24,198 bases of DNA from JAAXZI01 sp045863575 (GTDB lineage: Bacteria > Planctomycetota > Phycisphaerae > UBA1845 > PWPN01): contig BTUC01000049.1 in assembly GCA_045863575.1 (NCBI GenBank), positions 1 through 24,198 on the forward strand, written 5' to 3'. A program made the translations under genes and the position numbers. Under the pieces are notes generated by a model, which worked only from the letters and a program-made list of their open reading frames with translations, was not told the DNA's origin and ran no database searches. Positions 8,394 through 15,870 of the stretch are shown piece after piece. How positions within the stretch are numbered: the first letter of the stretch is position 1; each line of letters begins with the position of its first letter.

Positions 8394-10175
8394 TCAGTCC
8401 CGCAGGTCCGCGACCGGGCGAACCGCATCCTTTGCTGTTGGATCACGATCGTGAGGAACATTCAGGTACGGCAGAACTTCCTGGAGGATCGCCTTGACCG
8501 CGGGTGCGGCCACCGTTCCGCCGTAGTACCCGATGGAGCGCTTGGGCTTGCGCACCATGACCAAGGCCACCACTGCCGGGTCACTGGCTGGAGCGGCGGC
8601 CAGGAATGAACCCAGGTACGCATCGGGCTCATATCCGCGCCGGCGGCCTTCCCGCCGGGCTTCCGGCGACCAGGGTACTTGGGCCGTGCCCGTTTTGCCC
8701 ATGACCTGCCAATAGTCGAGCTGTGAGGGTTTGCCCGTTCCCTCGTTGACCACTTTCACCAGGATGTCCTTCATGGTGGCCGCCACCGTCGGATCGATGA
8801 CCTGCCGGGGCTCATCCTTGGGCCGGCAATCTTCAATGACCTGTCCCTGCCGATCCATGACGCCCGCGACGACGTGTGGTTTGGGCAGCCGGCCGCCGTT
8901 CACCAGCGCACAGAACGCGGTCGCCAACTGGATCGGCGTCAGGGCGAGTTCTTGTCCCATCGGGACCGAGACAGTTGTATAGTGCTTCCAGCGCGGCAAA
9001 GGCATCAGCAGACCGCGATCCTCTCCCGGCAAATCGATCCCCGTCTTCTCGCCCAAGCCCAGCCCGTGCAGCGTTTCATAGATCAGCGGATTGCCCATCC
9101 GCTGACCGATGATGGCCATGCCGATGTTGCTTGATTTGGTGATGATCTGCTCGACCGTGAGATCGCCATAAGGGTGATGATCGTGCAGCAGCCGCCGCCC
9201 CAGCGCGAGAACGCCGTTGTGACAGAAGATGGTTTCCGTCGGCCGGGCCAACCCTGCGGCCAGGGCCCCGACGAGCACAAAGGGCTTGAAGATGCTGCCG
9301 GGTTCCACCGGGTCGGTCAGGAGGCGGTTTCGGCGATGCGCGGCCGGTGATTTTCCCGGAGCCGCAGGCGAGAACGCGGGTGCGCAGGCCATCGCGAGCA
9401 CCGCACCCGTCTTGCAGTTCAGCACGATGCCCATCACGCATTCGGCCTGGAACTTCTCCAGAACCCGGGTCAGCTCTCGCTCGACAGTCTCCTGAATGGC
9501 CGCGTCCAGCGTGAGCACGACGTCGAGACCATCCTGGGGGGCCGTATAGGCGACTGGGTCCTGGAACATTGGATTGCGTCGCCGGGAGTCCCAGTAGACC
9601 ACTCGTTTGCCGGGTTTGAACTTCAGGTAGCGCTCGAAGGACATCTCCACGCCTTCAAGTCCGCGCCCATCCGACGTGATGCCACCGAGTACATGAGCGG
9701 CCAGACTCCCCATGGGGTAGACGCGGGCTGGCCCCTTGGTCACCCCGAGCCCACGCAAACCCAGCTTTCGGATGGCCGTAACCACGTCGTCACCTACGCC
9801 TTGCATCAGTTCCACGTAAGCGGGAGAGCTCGGGTCGTCGAGTCGATCCTGAATGGCGCGGGCCTCCATGTTCAGTATGGGGGCCAGCGTGGCCGCCGCG
9901 GCGGCATGATCATCGATGTGCCGGGGGTCGGCGTAAATGGTTGATTGGTCGTGGCTTCCGGCAAGCAGACGGCCCCGGCAATCCAGGATACCGCCCCGGC
10001 GTCCGGGCAGACGGATCTCGCTTTTCTGGCGTTCCTCCGAGTACGCCACCAGCTCTGGGCGCATGGCCGCTTGAATGTAGGTCAGGCGGCCAACCAGACC
10101 AACCAGCACAACGGAGAGCGCCCCGATGAGGACTTGCCCCACCCAGACGCGCTGGCTTGCCGGTTTACTGTCCAT
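8394..10175 (-). CDS. ftsI: Septal transpeptidase FtsI / class B penicillin-binding protein
   Basis: This class B PBP cross-links septal peptidoglycan, with FtsW as its polymerase partner. The 593-residue protein has an N-terminal membrane anchor (about 10-30), a PBP dimer domain (about 50-210) and a transpeptidase domain. Catalytic motifs are complete: SIFK (Ser294, Lys297), SSN (348-350) and KTG (494-496). There are no PASTA repeats. The ATG follows AAGG at suitable spacing and lies 20 bases after the ftsL-like stop. The gene order ftsL, ftsI, murE supports FtsI over an elongation-type PBP2. The C-terminal 20 residues after the domain are charged and unassigned. Confidence 0.95.
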   Translation of the reverse strand: MDSKPASQRVWVGQVLIGALSVVLVGLVGRLTYIQAAMRPELVAYSEERQKSEIRLPGRRGGILDCRGRLLAGSHDQSTIYADPRHIDDHAAAAATLAPILNMEARAIQDRLDDPSSPAYVELMQGVGDDVVTAIRKLGLRGLGVTKGPARVYPMGSLAAHVLGGITSDGRGLEGVEMSFERYLKFKPGKRVVYWDSRRRNPMFQDPVAYTAPQDGLDVVLTLDAAIQETVERELTRVLEKFQAECVMGIVLNCKTGAVLAMACAPAFSPAAPGKSPAAHRRNRLLTDPVEPGSIFKPFVLVGALAAGLARPTETIFCHNGVLALGRRLLHDHHPYGDLTVEQIITKSSNIGMAIIGQRMGNPLIYETLHGLGLGEKTGIDLPGEDRGLLMPLPRWKHYTTVSVPMGQELALTPIQLATAFCALVNGGRLPKPHVVAGVMDRQGQVIEDCRPKDEPRQVIDPTVAATMKDILVKVVNEGTGKPSQLDYWQVMGKTGTAQVPWSPEARREGRRRGYEPDAYLGSFLAAAPASDPAVVALVMVRKPKRSIGYYGGTVAAPAVKAILQEVLPYLNVPHDRDPTAKDAVRPVADLRD

Positions 10176-10195
10176 GGAAGCCCTTCACCTGAACT

Positions 10196-10483
10196 TCATC
10201 GCCCGCGACCCGCGGTTCTGGCCGGAGAAGCGGAAGGCGCGGTGTGCGCCGATGACGTGATCTCGAGTCCGAGTCTAGCCGCCTGGTCGCGAATGACACG
10301 CGGCGAACGGAGTTCGGCGATGATCATCTCCTGCGTCCACAACTCCCGTTGCACCTCCACTTGGTCCGATTGGAGGCGCTGAATCCGCAGGGAGGTACGA
10401 GACTGGTCCACTCGCAGAGCGACCACCCCGATGCCCACCAGCACGAGCCCCACCAGAACGCCGATCATTCGAGGCGTGGTCAT
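10196..10483 (-). CDS. ftsL: FtsL-like small divisome protein
   Basis: The 95-residue protein has a single membrane segment near the N-terminus (about 6-23), a heptad-rich helix likely to form a coiled coil (about 27-58), and SPRVIRDQAARLGLE (60-74), which resembles the C-terminal motif of FtsL. In E. coli, FtsL pairs with FtsB and FtsQ and activates FtsW-FtsI. FtsL proteins are poorly conserved in sequence, so the call rests on size, topology, that motif and position directly before ftsI. Its ATG overlaps the stop of the LysM gene (ATGA), pointing to coupled translation of the two. The C-terminal 20 residues are Ser/Ala/Pro-rich. DivIC or FtsB is an alternative within the same superfamily. 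Confidence 0.8.
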   Translation of the reverse strand: MTTPRMIGVLVGLVLVGIGVVALRVDQSRTSLRIQRLQSDQVEVQRELWTQEMIIAELRSPRVIRDQAARLGLEITSSAHTAPSASPARTAGRGR

Positions 10484-11592
10484 GCCGAAACCCGCTTGCT
10501 ACTCACCGCGGCCGAGACCGGCTCCTTGGCCGGCAGCTTGATCTTGGTGCCGGGCAGCATCTTGCCCGGATCAACATTCTTGTTGAGCTCCTGGATCTCA
10601 GACCACCGGACCGTGGAGCCCAGATGCTTCTCGGCGATGGAGCTGAACGTATCCTTCGGTTGGACCTCATACCAGCGGAAACGCTCGTCGGGCTTTTCCT
10701 TGCTCTTGGGCTTGTCCGGCTTCTGCTTTGACTCGGATGTGTTTTCGCTCTCCGGGGCACGCAGAGCCCGGGGGGCCTTCCGCGAATCAACCGACTCGTC
10801 GAGCCGCTGCTGGACCAGCCTGATGTCCTCCTGGGCTCTGGTCGAATGGATCACCGGCTCGAACAGGTCCGGCGGCAGAGGGGGCGTCTTGAGCGATTGG
10901 CCCTCCACCACGAAGTCGCGGTTTTTCAGTTTGTTCGCCTTGACCAGATGGTCAACCACGCGAGGCGATGAATTGCCGTAGAGCTCCTTGGCAATGGTGA
11001 CCAGGTTGTCGCCCTTCTTGACCAGGTAAGGGCCGGGAGGCTCAACCGGACCTTGAGCAACCGTCTGAGCGGGCGCAGGCGGCGTTGTCTGCAACTCCGC
11101 GACTTCCGAGGGGTCTTCGGTGGGGGTTGGTCCGTCGGGTCGCAGGACCGGGTCGGGATCGAGCGGAGCAGCCGGGTTCGGGGCCACACGGACCACCTCC
11201 CGCGCATGATGGATCGCCAGCATTTCGTCGGGACGCGTGGGCTCGTCACTGATACGGGCCGCGAAGATGCCCGTGCGGTCCAGGCTTTCGGGAGCCACCA
11301 TCCCCCCGACGTAATTGTTATCCGTCCAGCCTTCCGCGAGCTCTCCGGTCGATTCCGGCAGGCTGCCCAGGCCCAGCGGTCCGCTCTCCAGCCGCGGCGT
11401 TTCGGCAATGACCGGCAGTTCGGTTAACGGGGTGCCCGCGCCGGGAGTCAAGTCCGCGTCCGGAGCGCGATTGGCGATGGGTGTCAGGCCCTCGCTGGGC
11501 GCGGGTGCCGTCCCATTGTGAGACAGCACCACAGCAAACACCACGATGAACCCCAGCCCGACCAACAGTCCAATTTTCGTCTCACGGGTCAT
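10480..11592 (-). CDS. Membrane-anchored protein with two LysM domains, within dcw cluster
   Basis: The 370-residue protein begins with a short cytoplasmic stretch and one membrane helix (about 7-23), so the rest should lie outside the membrane. A Pro/Ala/Asp-rich linker (25-185) leads to a first LysM domain (about 188-236, YLVKKGDNLVTIAKELYG). A charged linker full of Lys/Glu/Ser (about 250-305) leads to a second LysM (about 307-354, YEVQPKDTFSSIAEKHLG). LysM domains bind GlcNAc-containing glycans such as peptidoglycan. There is no catalytic domain. The ATG has GGAGG 6 bases upstream, and its stop overlaps the start of ftsL. Placement between rsmH and ftsL is not part of the standard dcw order. 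It may tether the FtsL-FtsI-FtsW complex to the wall, but that role is inferred from context only. Confidence 0.85.
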   Translation of the reverse strand: MTRETKIGLLVGLGFIVVFAVVLSHNGTAPAPSEGLTPIANRAPDADLTPGAGTPLTELPVIAETPRLESGPLGLGSLPESTGELAEGWTDNNYVGGMVAPESLDRTGIFAARISDEPTRPDEMLAIHHAREVVRVAPNPAAPLDPDPVLRPDGPTPTEDPSEVAELQTTPPAPAQTVAQGPVEPPGPYLVKKGDNLVTIAKELYGNSSPRVVDHLVKANKLKNRDFVVEGQSLKTPPLPPDLFEPVIHSTRAQEDIRLVQQRLDESVDSRKAPRALRAPESENTSESKQKPDKPKSKEKPDERFRWYEVQPKDTFSSIAEKHLGSTVRWSEIQELNKNVDPGKMLPGTKIKLPAKEPVSAAVSSKRVSA

Positions 11593-11686
11593 CAGGAACC
11601 TCCGTGTCTGATCTGCCGGTGAGTCCGTTCAGTCGCGGCCGGACGGCATTGGAGCTGGCCGCGTTCATGATGTCCCGGCGATTCAG

Positions 11687-12694
11687 TTATGTCGGCATTC
11701 CAGGGCGAACGGCCACAGGCTTGCTGCCTTTTTTCGGCAGGCCCGCGTCCGGTTCAAGTCCCTCTCCGCCGACGGTTCGCGTCCGGATGGCTACACGCAA
11801 TTTGGCGCTGCGTGCACGTGGATTGCGGTCGATCTCCTCGCGTGAAGCCTGCACCGGTTTCTTTGTGACTATTTCATACACGCCGGCGCGTTGGCGATCA
11901 AGAAAATCTTGCTTGACTCCGCGATCTTCGCCACTGTGAAAGCTGATCACGCCGATGCGGCCGCCCGGACGAAGCACCTGCGGCGCCTGGGCCAGGAGCG
12001 CCTGGAGGTTCTCCAACTCGCGATTGACGGCCATGCGTAGAGCCAGGAACGTCCGCGTGGCCGGGTGCAACTTTCCCGGACGGCTACGCTCGCTCACGTT
12101 CAGCGCAGAGCAGATGGCGTGAACCAGCTCGGAAGTTCGGCGGATTCGCCCTTCCCGGCGTACCTGGCAGATGCGCTTGGCAATGCGGCGGCTGAAGCGC
12201 TCCTGGCTGAGGTGATAGATAAGGTCAGCGAGGTCTTGCTCGCCCAGGGAATTGACCAGGTCGGCGGCCGAACGCTCTTCCCGGTCGTCAAGCCGCATGT
12301 CCAGCGGAGCGTCCTCGGCGAAACTCAAGCCGCGTCCCCCGTCGAGCAGTTGGTCTGTGCTCACGCCCAGGTCGGCCAGGAGTATGTCCACCGGCCCCAC
12401 GCCCAGATCGGCCAGCGCCGCCTGAAGCTCTCGGAAGTTCACACGCAGGAAATGTGCGGTCGGCCGCTCGCTGGAAGGGAGCGATTCTATCGCGGCCCGA
12501 GTCCGATCCAGGTTGGCCGGATCCACATCAAGGGCAACCAGCCGTCCCCCCGGGCCGACCTTCTGAGCCAGAAGCCGGGAATGGCCCCCGTGGCCCGCCG
12601 TGGCATCCACGATGGTCCCGCCCGCAGGCGGCGCGAGCAGCGACAAGACGGCATCGCACAACACGGGCTCGTGCCTGATCGGATGGGTGTACAC
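11687..12694 (-). CDS. rsmH: 16S rRNA m4C1402 methyltransferase RsmH (MraW)
   Basis: RsmH methylates N4 of C1402 of 16S rRNA using SAM and is a regular second gene of dcw clusters. The 335-residue product has RHEPVL at the N-terminus, the SAM-binding DATAGHGGHS (30-39), DILLADLGVST (103-113), LALRMAVNRELENL (217-230) and VISFHSGEDRGVK (249-261). I chose the GTG at 12694 because the family's HxPVL motif begins a few residues later. The frame stays open to an ATG at 12928, but that extension is Arg/Pro/Gly-rich and has no family counterpart. No Shine-Dalgarno sequence precedes the GTG. Instead a TATAAT lies 6 bases upstream, so the mRNA may be leaderless. It is separated from mraZ by 535 bases. 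Confidence 0.93.
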   Translation of the reverse strand: MYTHPIRHEPVLCDAVLSLLAPPAGGTIVDATAGHGGHSRLLAQKVGPGGRLVALDVDPANLDRTRAAIESLPSSERPTAHFLRVNFRELQAALADLGVGPVDILLADLGVSTDQLLDGGRGLSFAEDAPLDMRLDDREERSAADLVNSLGEQDLADLIYHLSQERFSRRIAKRICQVRREGRIRRTSELVHAICSALNVSERSRPGKLHPATRTFLALRMAVNRELENLQALLAQAPQVLRPGGRIGVISFHSGEDRGVKQDFLDRQRAGVYEIVTKKPVQASREEIDRNPRARSAKLRVAIRTRTVGGEGLEPDAGLPKKGSKPVAVRPGMPT

Positions 12695-12700
12695 GAGAGG

Positions 12701-12706
12701 ATTATA
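12701..12706 (-). promoter_or_regulatory. candidate -10 box of rsmH promoter (leaderless transcript)
   Basis: A perfect TATAAT on the minus strand ends 6 bases before the rsmH GTG. A transcript starting about 7 bases after the box would begin on the start codon, and no ribosome-binding site is visible. I see no convincing -35 hexamer 16-18 bases upstream, so the promoter could be extended, activator-dependent or a chance match. Confidence 0.4.
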
Positions 12707-13229
12707 GCCAAAGCAGTGCGAGGCGCGACTGCGGGGACCGCGACAAAACAAGGGGAGGGGTCGTGCATCCGTGCCGACTCCTGCCCCACGTTTCTGGTGA
12801 GTCCGATGCGAACGGCTCAAGGTCGGCGGCCCTGCCCGCCTGAAGATCGGGCCGCCTTTCGGCCGCCCGTTCTGGCGTGCCGCCCGCCGTGGTCCGGCCA
12901 CCGGCCCGTCCGCGTCGTCGGGTCGCATCGCCGGACTCCGCCCGTCAACCGTTCTCTGTCATCGGAAGCACTCCGTTGCCTCTCGCGCCAGAAACCATTC
13001 CGCCCGGAAGCGTCTCCTGCCGCCTGTGGTCCGGGTCAGTCATCCGTTCCGAAGCCTCCCTGCGACTCGGAACCCACTGGACCCCGCACGGGTAGTCCAC
13101 TCGCCGCGGCCCCCTTTCGGCCGCGCCCTCGTTCCTCGACCGCACACCAGGCCGTATGGCCTTCCGTGTTTCCCGGTTGCTGGTGCAAAGAGGCCGCCCT
13201 GCCTCCCGCGCCGGTCGAGATCTGCCGCC
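12707..13229 (-). other. 523-base mraZ-rsmH spacer, no credible gene; repeated GC-rich hairpins
   Basis: No reading frame here has family features; open frames on both strands are Arg/Pro-rich products of base composition. On the minus strand several perfect or near-perfect stems can be drawn: CGGGCGGCC-GAAA-GGCGGCCCG (12869-12848, one mismatch, GNRA-type loop), CGCGGCC with a 7-base loop and GGCCGCG (13125-13105), TGGAC/GTCCA around CCC-GTGC-GGG (about 13099-13078), and a three-way junction at 13135-13219 listed separately. mraZ and rsmH are normally nearly adjacent, so a spacer this long is unusual. It may encode a structured RNA or be a long leader. No sequence signature of RNase P RNA, tmRNA or SRP RNA was recognised. 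Confidence 0.5.
13135..13219 (-). ncRNA. candidate structured RNA (three-way junction) downstream of mraZ
   Basis: Eleven bases after the mraZ stop, CTCGACCG (13219-13212) and CGGTCGAG (13142-13135) form a perfect 8-bp closing helix. Inside it are two further stems: GAGGC/GCCTC (13205-13201 with 13194-13190, 6-base loop) and CACCAG/CTGGTG (13185-13180 with 13150-13145), which contains an inner GGC-ATAC-GGC hairpin. Junction strands are 6, 4 and 2 bases. The nested arrangement suggests folding as RNA, but it comes from pairing by eye in GC-rich sequence and has no covariation support. It matches no RNA family I recognise. Confidence 0.25.
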
Positions 13230-13733
13230 TCACGATCCCTCTAGAAGACCATTATTGCCCGCTTTGCGATCCACCGCGTTATCACCGGGCGCCTGATCCG
13301 CCTTGTTGTACAGCAACCTGCACAGGTGGAAGTTGTCCACCATGAATTCGTCGCAGGGCTCGCGGTTCCACAGCACCAGCCGATCCATCGAGCCGCTGAG
13401 CGTCACCTGCTTTCCGATGTGGGCGAAGTTCAACAGCCGCTGAGGCAGAACCACGCGCCCCTGTTTGTCCACGTCCAGAAGCGTGGCCAGCCCGAAGAAC
13501 ACATCCCGAAAATCGGCTCTCTCCTGCCCCGGCGCGATAGCCAGCGGCATCTGCCCCGCGTTGCGCTCGAAGTACTTGTCCGCATACAGATTCAACACGC
13601 GGGCCCGATGCCCCGGCACCAGGTAGAAACGGGTGCCATCGACCTCGGGATCCATATTGGCCCGGATGTTTGCAGGGATGGACAGTCGGTTCTTCGAGTC
13701 GATCGAGCATTCGTAGGTGCCAGTGAAGAGCAT
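13230..13733 (-). CDS. mraZ: Transcriptional regulator MraZ
   Basis: MraZ is the DNA-binding first gene of dcw clusters and in E. coli represses its own promoter. The 167-residue product contains the two AbrB/SpoVT-like half-domains expected: IDSKNRLSIPANIR (11-24) and VDKQGRVVLPQRL (88-100). I chose the ATG at 13733, giving MLFTGTYECS, the usual MraZ start. An in-frame GTG at 13811 would add 26 residues with no family counterpart. No Shine-Dalgarno sequence immediately precedes the ATG, although an isolated AAGGAG lies about 50 bases upstream. The C-terminal 15-20 residues are an unassigned tail. It is transcribed divergently from the histidine kinase at 14056. Confidence 0.93.
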   Translation of the reverse strand: MLFTGTYECSIDSKNRLSIPANIRANMDPEVDGTRFYLVPGHRARVLNLYADKYFERNAGQMPLAIAPGQERADFRDVFFGLATLLDVDKQGRVVLPQRLLNFAHIGKQVTLSGSMDRLVLWNREPCDEFMVDNFHLCRLLYNKADQAPGDNAVDRKAGNNGLLEGS

Positions 13734-13801
13734 ACAAGGTGTCGAAATCGCCTTTGGATTTTTGCTCCACTCACGCCCACATGACTCCTTGGGCAAGGGT
13801 T

Positions 13802-13831
13802 TTAATACCACAATGCCCCACCCAATTGCAA
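13802..13831 (-). promoter_or_regulatory. candidate mraZ/dcw promoter with MraZ-like boxes
   Basis: On the minus strand TTGCAA (13831-13826) and TATTAA (13807-13802) are 18 bases apart, and a TG lies one base before the -10 box as in extended -10 promoters. Within the spacer, TGGGG-N5-TGGTA (13820-13806) resembles the E. coli MraZ site, which is built of TGGGN units separated by 5 bases. A second pair, TGGGC-N5-TGGAG, lies downstream at 13779-13765. This fits autoregulation of the cluster by MraZ. Confidence 0.4.
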
Positions 13832-13976
13832 GCCTGTTTCCTGAAGATTTCCGAAAAACTTGAAGCCGGCTTGTTTGGGTGAATGTTCGCGCCCAAATCT
13901 TGTGCGCACGACGTTCGTACGGTACAAGCGCATCTCGCTTAAGAGGTTCAGGCCCGATAACCTATCCGGAGAATGA

Positions 13977-14000
13977 CCCATGACGACGAATCGTCATGGG
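13977..14000. repeat. perfect 10-bp inverted repeat with CGAA loop
   Basis: CCCATGACGA (13977-13986) and TCGTCATGGG (13991-14000) are exact complements around a CGAA loop. The hairpin lies 55 bases before the kinase start and would sit in its 5' leader if the promoter at 13900-13928 is used. No T-run follows on either strand, so it does not look like an intrinsic terminator. It may be an operator or a leader hairpin. Confidence 0.55.
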
Positions 14001-14055
14001 GTGAACACCACACTGAGCAGCCATTCCGATAACGTGTGAGGATCGGTCAAAGCTC

Positions 14056-15870
14056 ATGTCGCCGCACAACGCCGAAACACATCAAACGCTGCCCCGGCGG
14101 ATTGCCCTCCGCTCGGCGGTGGCCTACTGGATCTTCGGATCTCTGTGGATTGTCGTCTCCGATTTACTGCGTTCCGCCGCCGATGGCCGGCCGGCGTACT
14201 CCGCCCTGCCGGACATGCTCAAAGGACTGTTATTCGTCCTGGGCTCGTCGCTCCTGCTCTACGTGCTGGTCAGACGCCAGGTGCTGGCGCTTCAGCGCAG
14301 TGAACAGCGCCTCAGGCTCATGGTCGAGAATCTGCCCGCTGGCGCGATCCACGTAGAAGGAGATACCGTGCTCCTCAATCGGGCGACCGAGCGGCTCACC
14401 GGCTACTCACGCGATGAATTGACCACGCTGGAATCCTGGGGACGAGCGCTTCATGGCGAACGCTATGACGAATTCAGGGCGCTCTACGAGGACGACCGGC
14501 GCCAGGGCTTTCCGGCACCTCGAACAGTGCCCGTCCGGCGAAAAGACGGCGAAGTTCGCCACGTGAAGTTCACCGCTTACGCATACGAACAGGGCGAAGT
14601 CTGGCTGTTGAATGATGTGACCGAACAGCGCAAGGCCGAGGAGGCCCTGCGCGCCGCCGCCCGTCAGCAGGCGGCCGTCGCCGAGCTCGGACAGATGGCA
14701 CTGGCTGGGACGCCGCCCGTTGAGCTGATGAATCGGATGGTAGGTACAATCTGCCAGGTCTTGGGCGTCAGGTACTGCCTGGTATTGGAGCGCTCGCCGG
14801 AAGGCCGGCATCTGGTAGCCCGGTCCGGCACAGGTTGGCGCGAGGCCGTGTCAGGCTGCACGGTAGCCGAGGCGGACGACTCGTCCTACGGGAGTTACGC
14901 GCTCTGGGCGCGTGAGCCGCTTATTGTGACGGACTTCACCCGCGAGGCCCGTTTCCCAGCGCCCACGCTGCTGGTCGAACACGGCGTGATCAGCGGAATG
15001 AGCGTCACAATTCCGGGTGAAAACACAGCCATCGGGCTGCTGGGGGCGTACTCCGACGAAGTCCGACCGTTCTCGGAAGACGAGGCCTACTTTCTTCAGG
15101 CGATGGCGAATGTCCTGGCGACGGCCATGCAGCGCAAGGCGGCCGAGGAGGCCATGACCCGGCAGAAGGAGGAACTGGCTCGATCCAACGATGAACTGGA
15201 GAAGTTCGCTTACGTTGCCTCGCACGATCTCCAGGAGCCCCTTCGGATGGTTTCCAGTTATACCCAGCTGCTCGCCCGCCGCTATCAAGGCCGTCTTGAT
15301 GAGGATGCGGATGAGTTCATCGGGTACGCTGTCGATGGCGCCACTCAGATGCAGTCCCTCATCAATGACCTCCTGGCTTACTCCCGCGTCGGATCCCGCG
15401 GACGCGAGTTCACGCCGATTTCGTGCGAAGAGGTGCTTGAGCGTGCCTTGACCAACCTGAAGCTGACCATCGAGGACAATGGGGCAACGATTTCGCACGA
15501 TCCCCTTCCCACGGTGACGGCAGATGCGAGCCAGATGGTCCAACTGCTTCAGAACCTGATCGGCAACGCCATCAAGTTCAAGGGCCAGTCGCCTCCACGT
15601 GTACACCTGTCTGCCCAGGTCGAATCAGGGGAATGGGTTTTCTGCGTTCAGGACAACGGGATAGGAATCGATCCGCAGTTCGCCGAGCGCATTTTCGTTG
15701 TCTTTCAGCGCTTGCACAGCCGCGTAGATTATCCCGGGACCGGTATCGGCCTGGCCATCTGCAAACGCATTGTGGAACGGCACGGTGGGCGTATCTGGGT
15801 GGATTCCAAGCCCGAGACGGGTTCGCGGTTCTACTTCACGATTCCGGCCGACCGGAGAGGCAGAACCTGA
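14056..15870 (+). CDS. Membrane sensor histidine kinase with PAS and GAF domains
   Basis: The 604-residue kinase has two membrane helices (about 17-38 and 54-72) around a short external loop, then a PAS domain (about 80-190, ending in NDVTEQRKAEEAL) and a GAF-like domain (about 205-360). The HisKA domain has phosphoacceptor His390 in ASHDLQEPLR. The ATPase domain has its N-box at NLIGNAIKFKG (500-510), DNGIGID (533-539) and GTGIGL (561-566). All catalytic motifs look intact. The external loop is too short for a ligand-binding domain, so sensing is probably through PAS/GAF or the membrane. There is no receiver domain, so phosphate must pass to a separate protein. The REC domain starting the next gene is an obvious candidate. 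The ligand is unknown. Confidence 0.92.
   Translation: MSPHNAETHQTLPRRIALRSAVAYWIFGSLWIVVSDLLRSAADGRPAYSALPDMLKGLLFVLGSSLLLYVLVRRQVLALQRSEQRLRLMVENLPAGAIHVEGDTVLLNRATERLTGYSRDELTTLESWGRALHGERYDEFRALYEDDRRQGFPAPRTVPVRRKDGEVRHVKFTAYAYEQGEVWLLNDVTEQRKAEEALRAAARQQAAVAELGQMALAGTPPVELMNRMVGTICQVLGVRYCLVLERSPEGRHLVARSGTGWREAVSGCTVAEADDSSYGSYALWAREPLIVTDFTREARFPAPTLLVEHGVISGMSVTIPGENTAIGLLGAYSDEVRPFSEDEAYFLQAMANVLATAMQRKAAEEAMTRQKEELARSNDELEKFAYVASHDLQEPLRMVSSYTQLLARRYQGRLDEDADEFIGYAVDGATQMQSLINDLLAYSRVGSRGREFTPISCEEVLERALTNLKLTIEDNGATISHDPLPTVTADASQMVQLLQNLIGNAIKFKGQSPPRVHLSAQVESGEWVFCVQDNGIGIDPQFAERIFVVFQRLHSRVDYPGTGIGLAICKRIVERHGGRIWVDSKPETGSRFYFTIPADRRGRT

Larger units (their letters stand above)
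13734..14055. other. 322-base divergent intergenic region between mraZ and histidine kinase
   Basis: No gene is seen. The region holds a candidate mraZ promoter with TGGGN boxes, a weak candidate kinase promoter (TTGTGC at 13900-13905, 17 bases, TACAAG at 13923-13928) and a perfect 10-bp inverted repeat at 13977-14000. The mraZ-proximal half is less GC-rich than its surroundings, as expected of a promoter region. Confidence 0.6.

Noticed and set aside
12695..12928. N-terminal extension of RsmH to an ATG at 12928
   Set aside because: The added 78 residues are Arg/Pro/Gly-rich and lack a family counterpart; RsmH normally begins just before HxPVL.
13135..13219. Hammerhead ribozyme as identity of the three-way junction
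   Set aside because: A GAAAC is present, but no CTGANGA core lies in the matching junction strand.
12695..13229. RNase P RNA, tmRNA or SRP RNA in the mraZ-rsmH spacer
   Set aside because: The hallmark stretches (GAGGAAAGTCC and ACAGAACCCGG for RNase P, a tRNA-like end for tmRNA, the SRP RNA core) were not found on either strand.
12065..13345. Plus-strand open frame of 426 codons across rsmH, the spacer and mraZ
   Set aside because: It lies antisense to two certain genes and the spacer part is Arg/Pro/Ser-rich with no family features.
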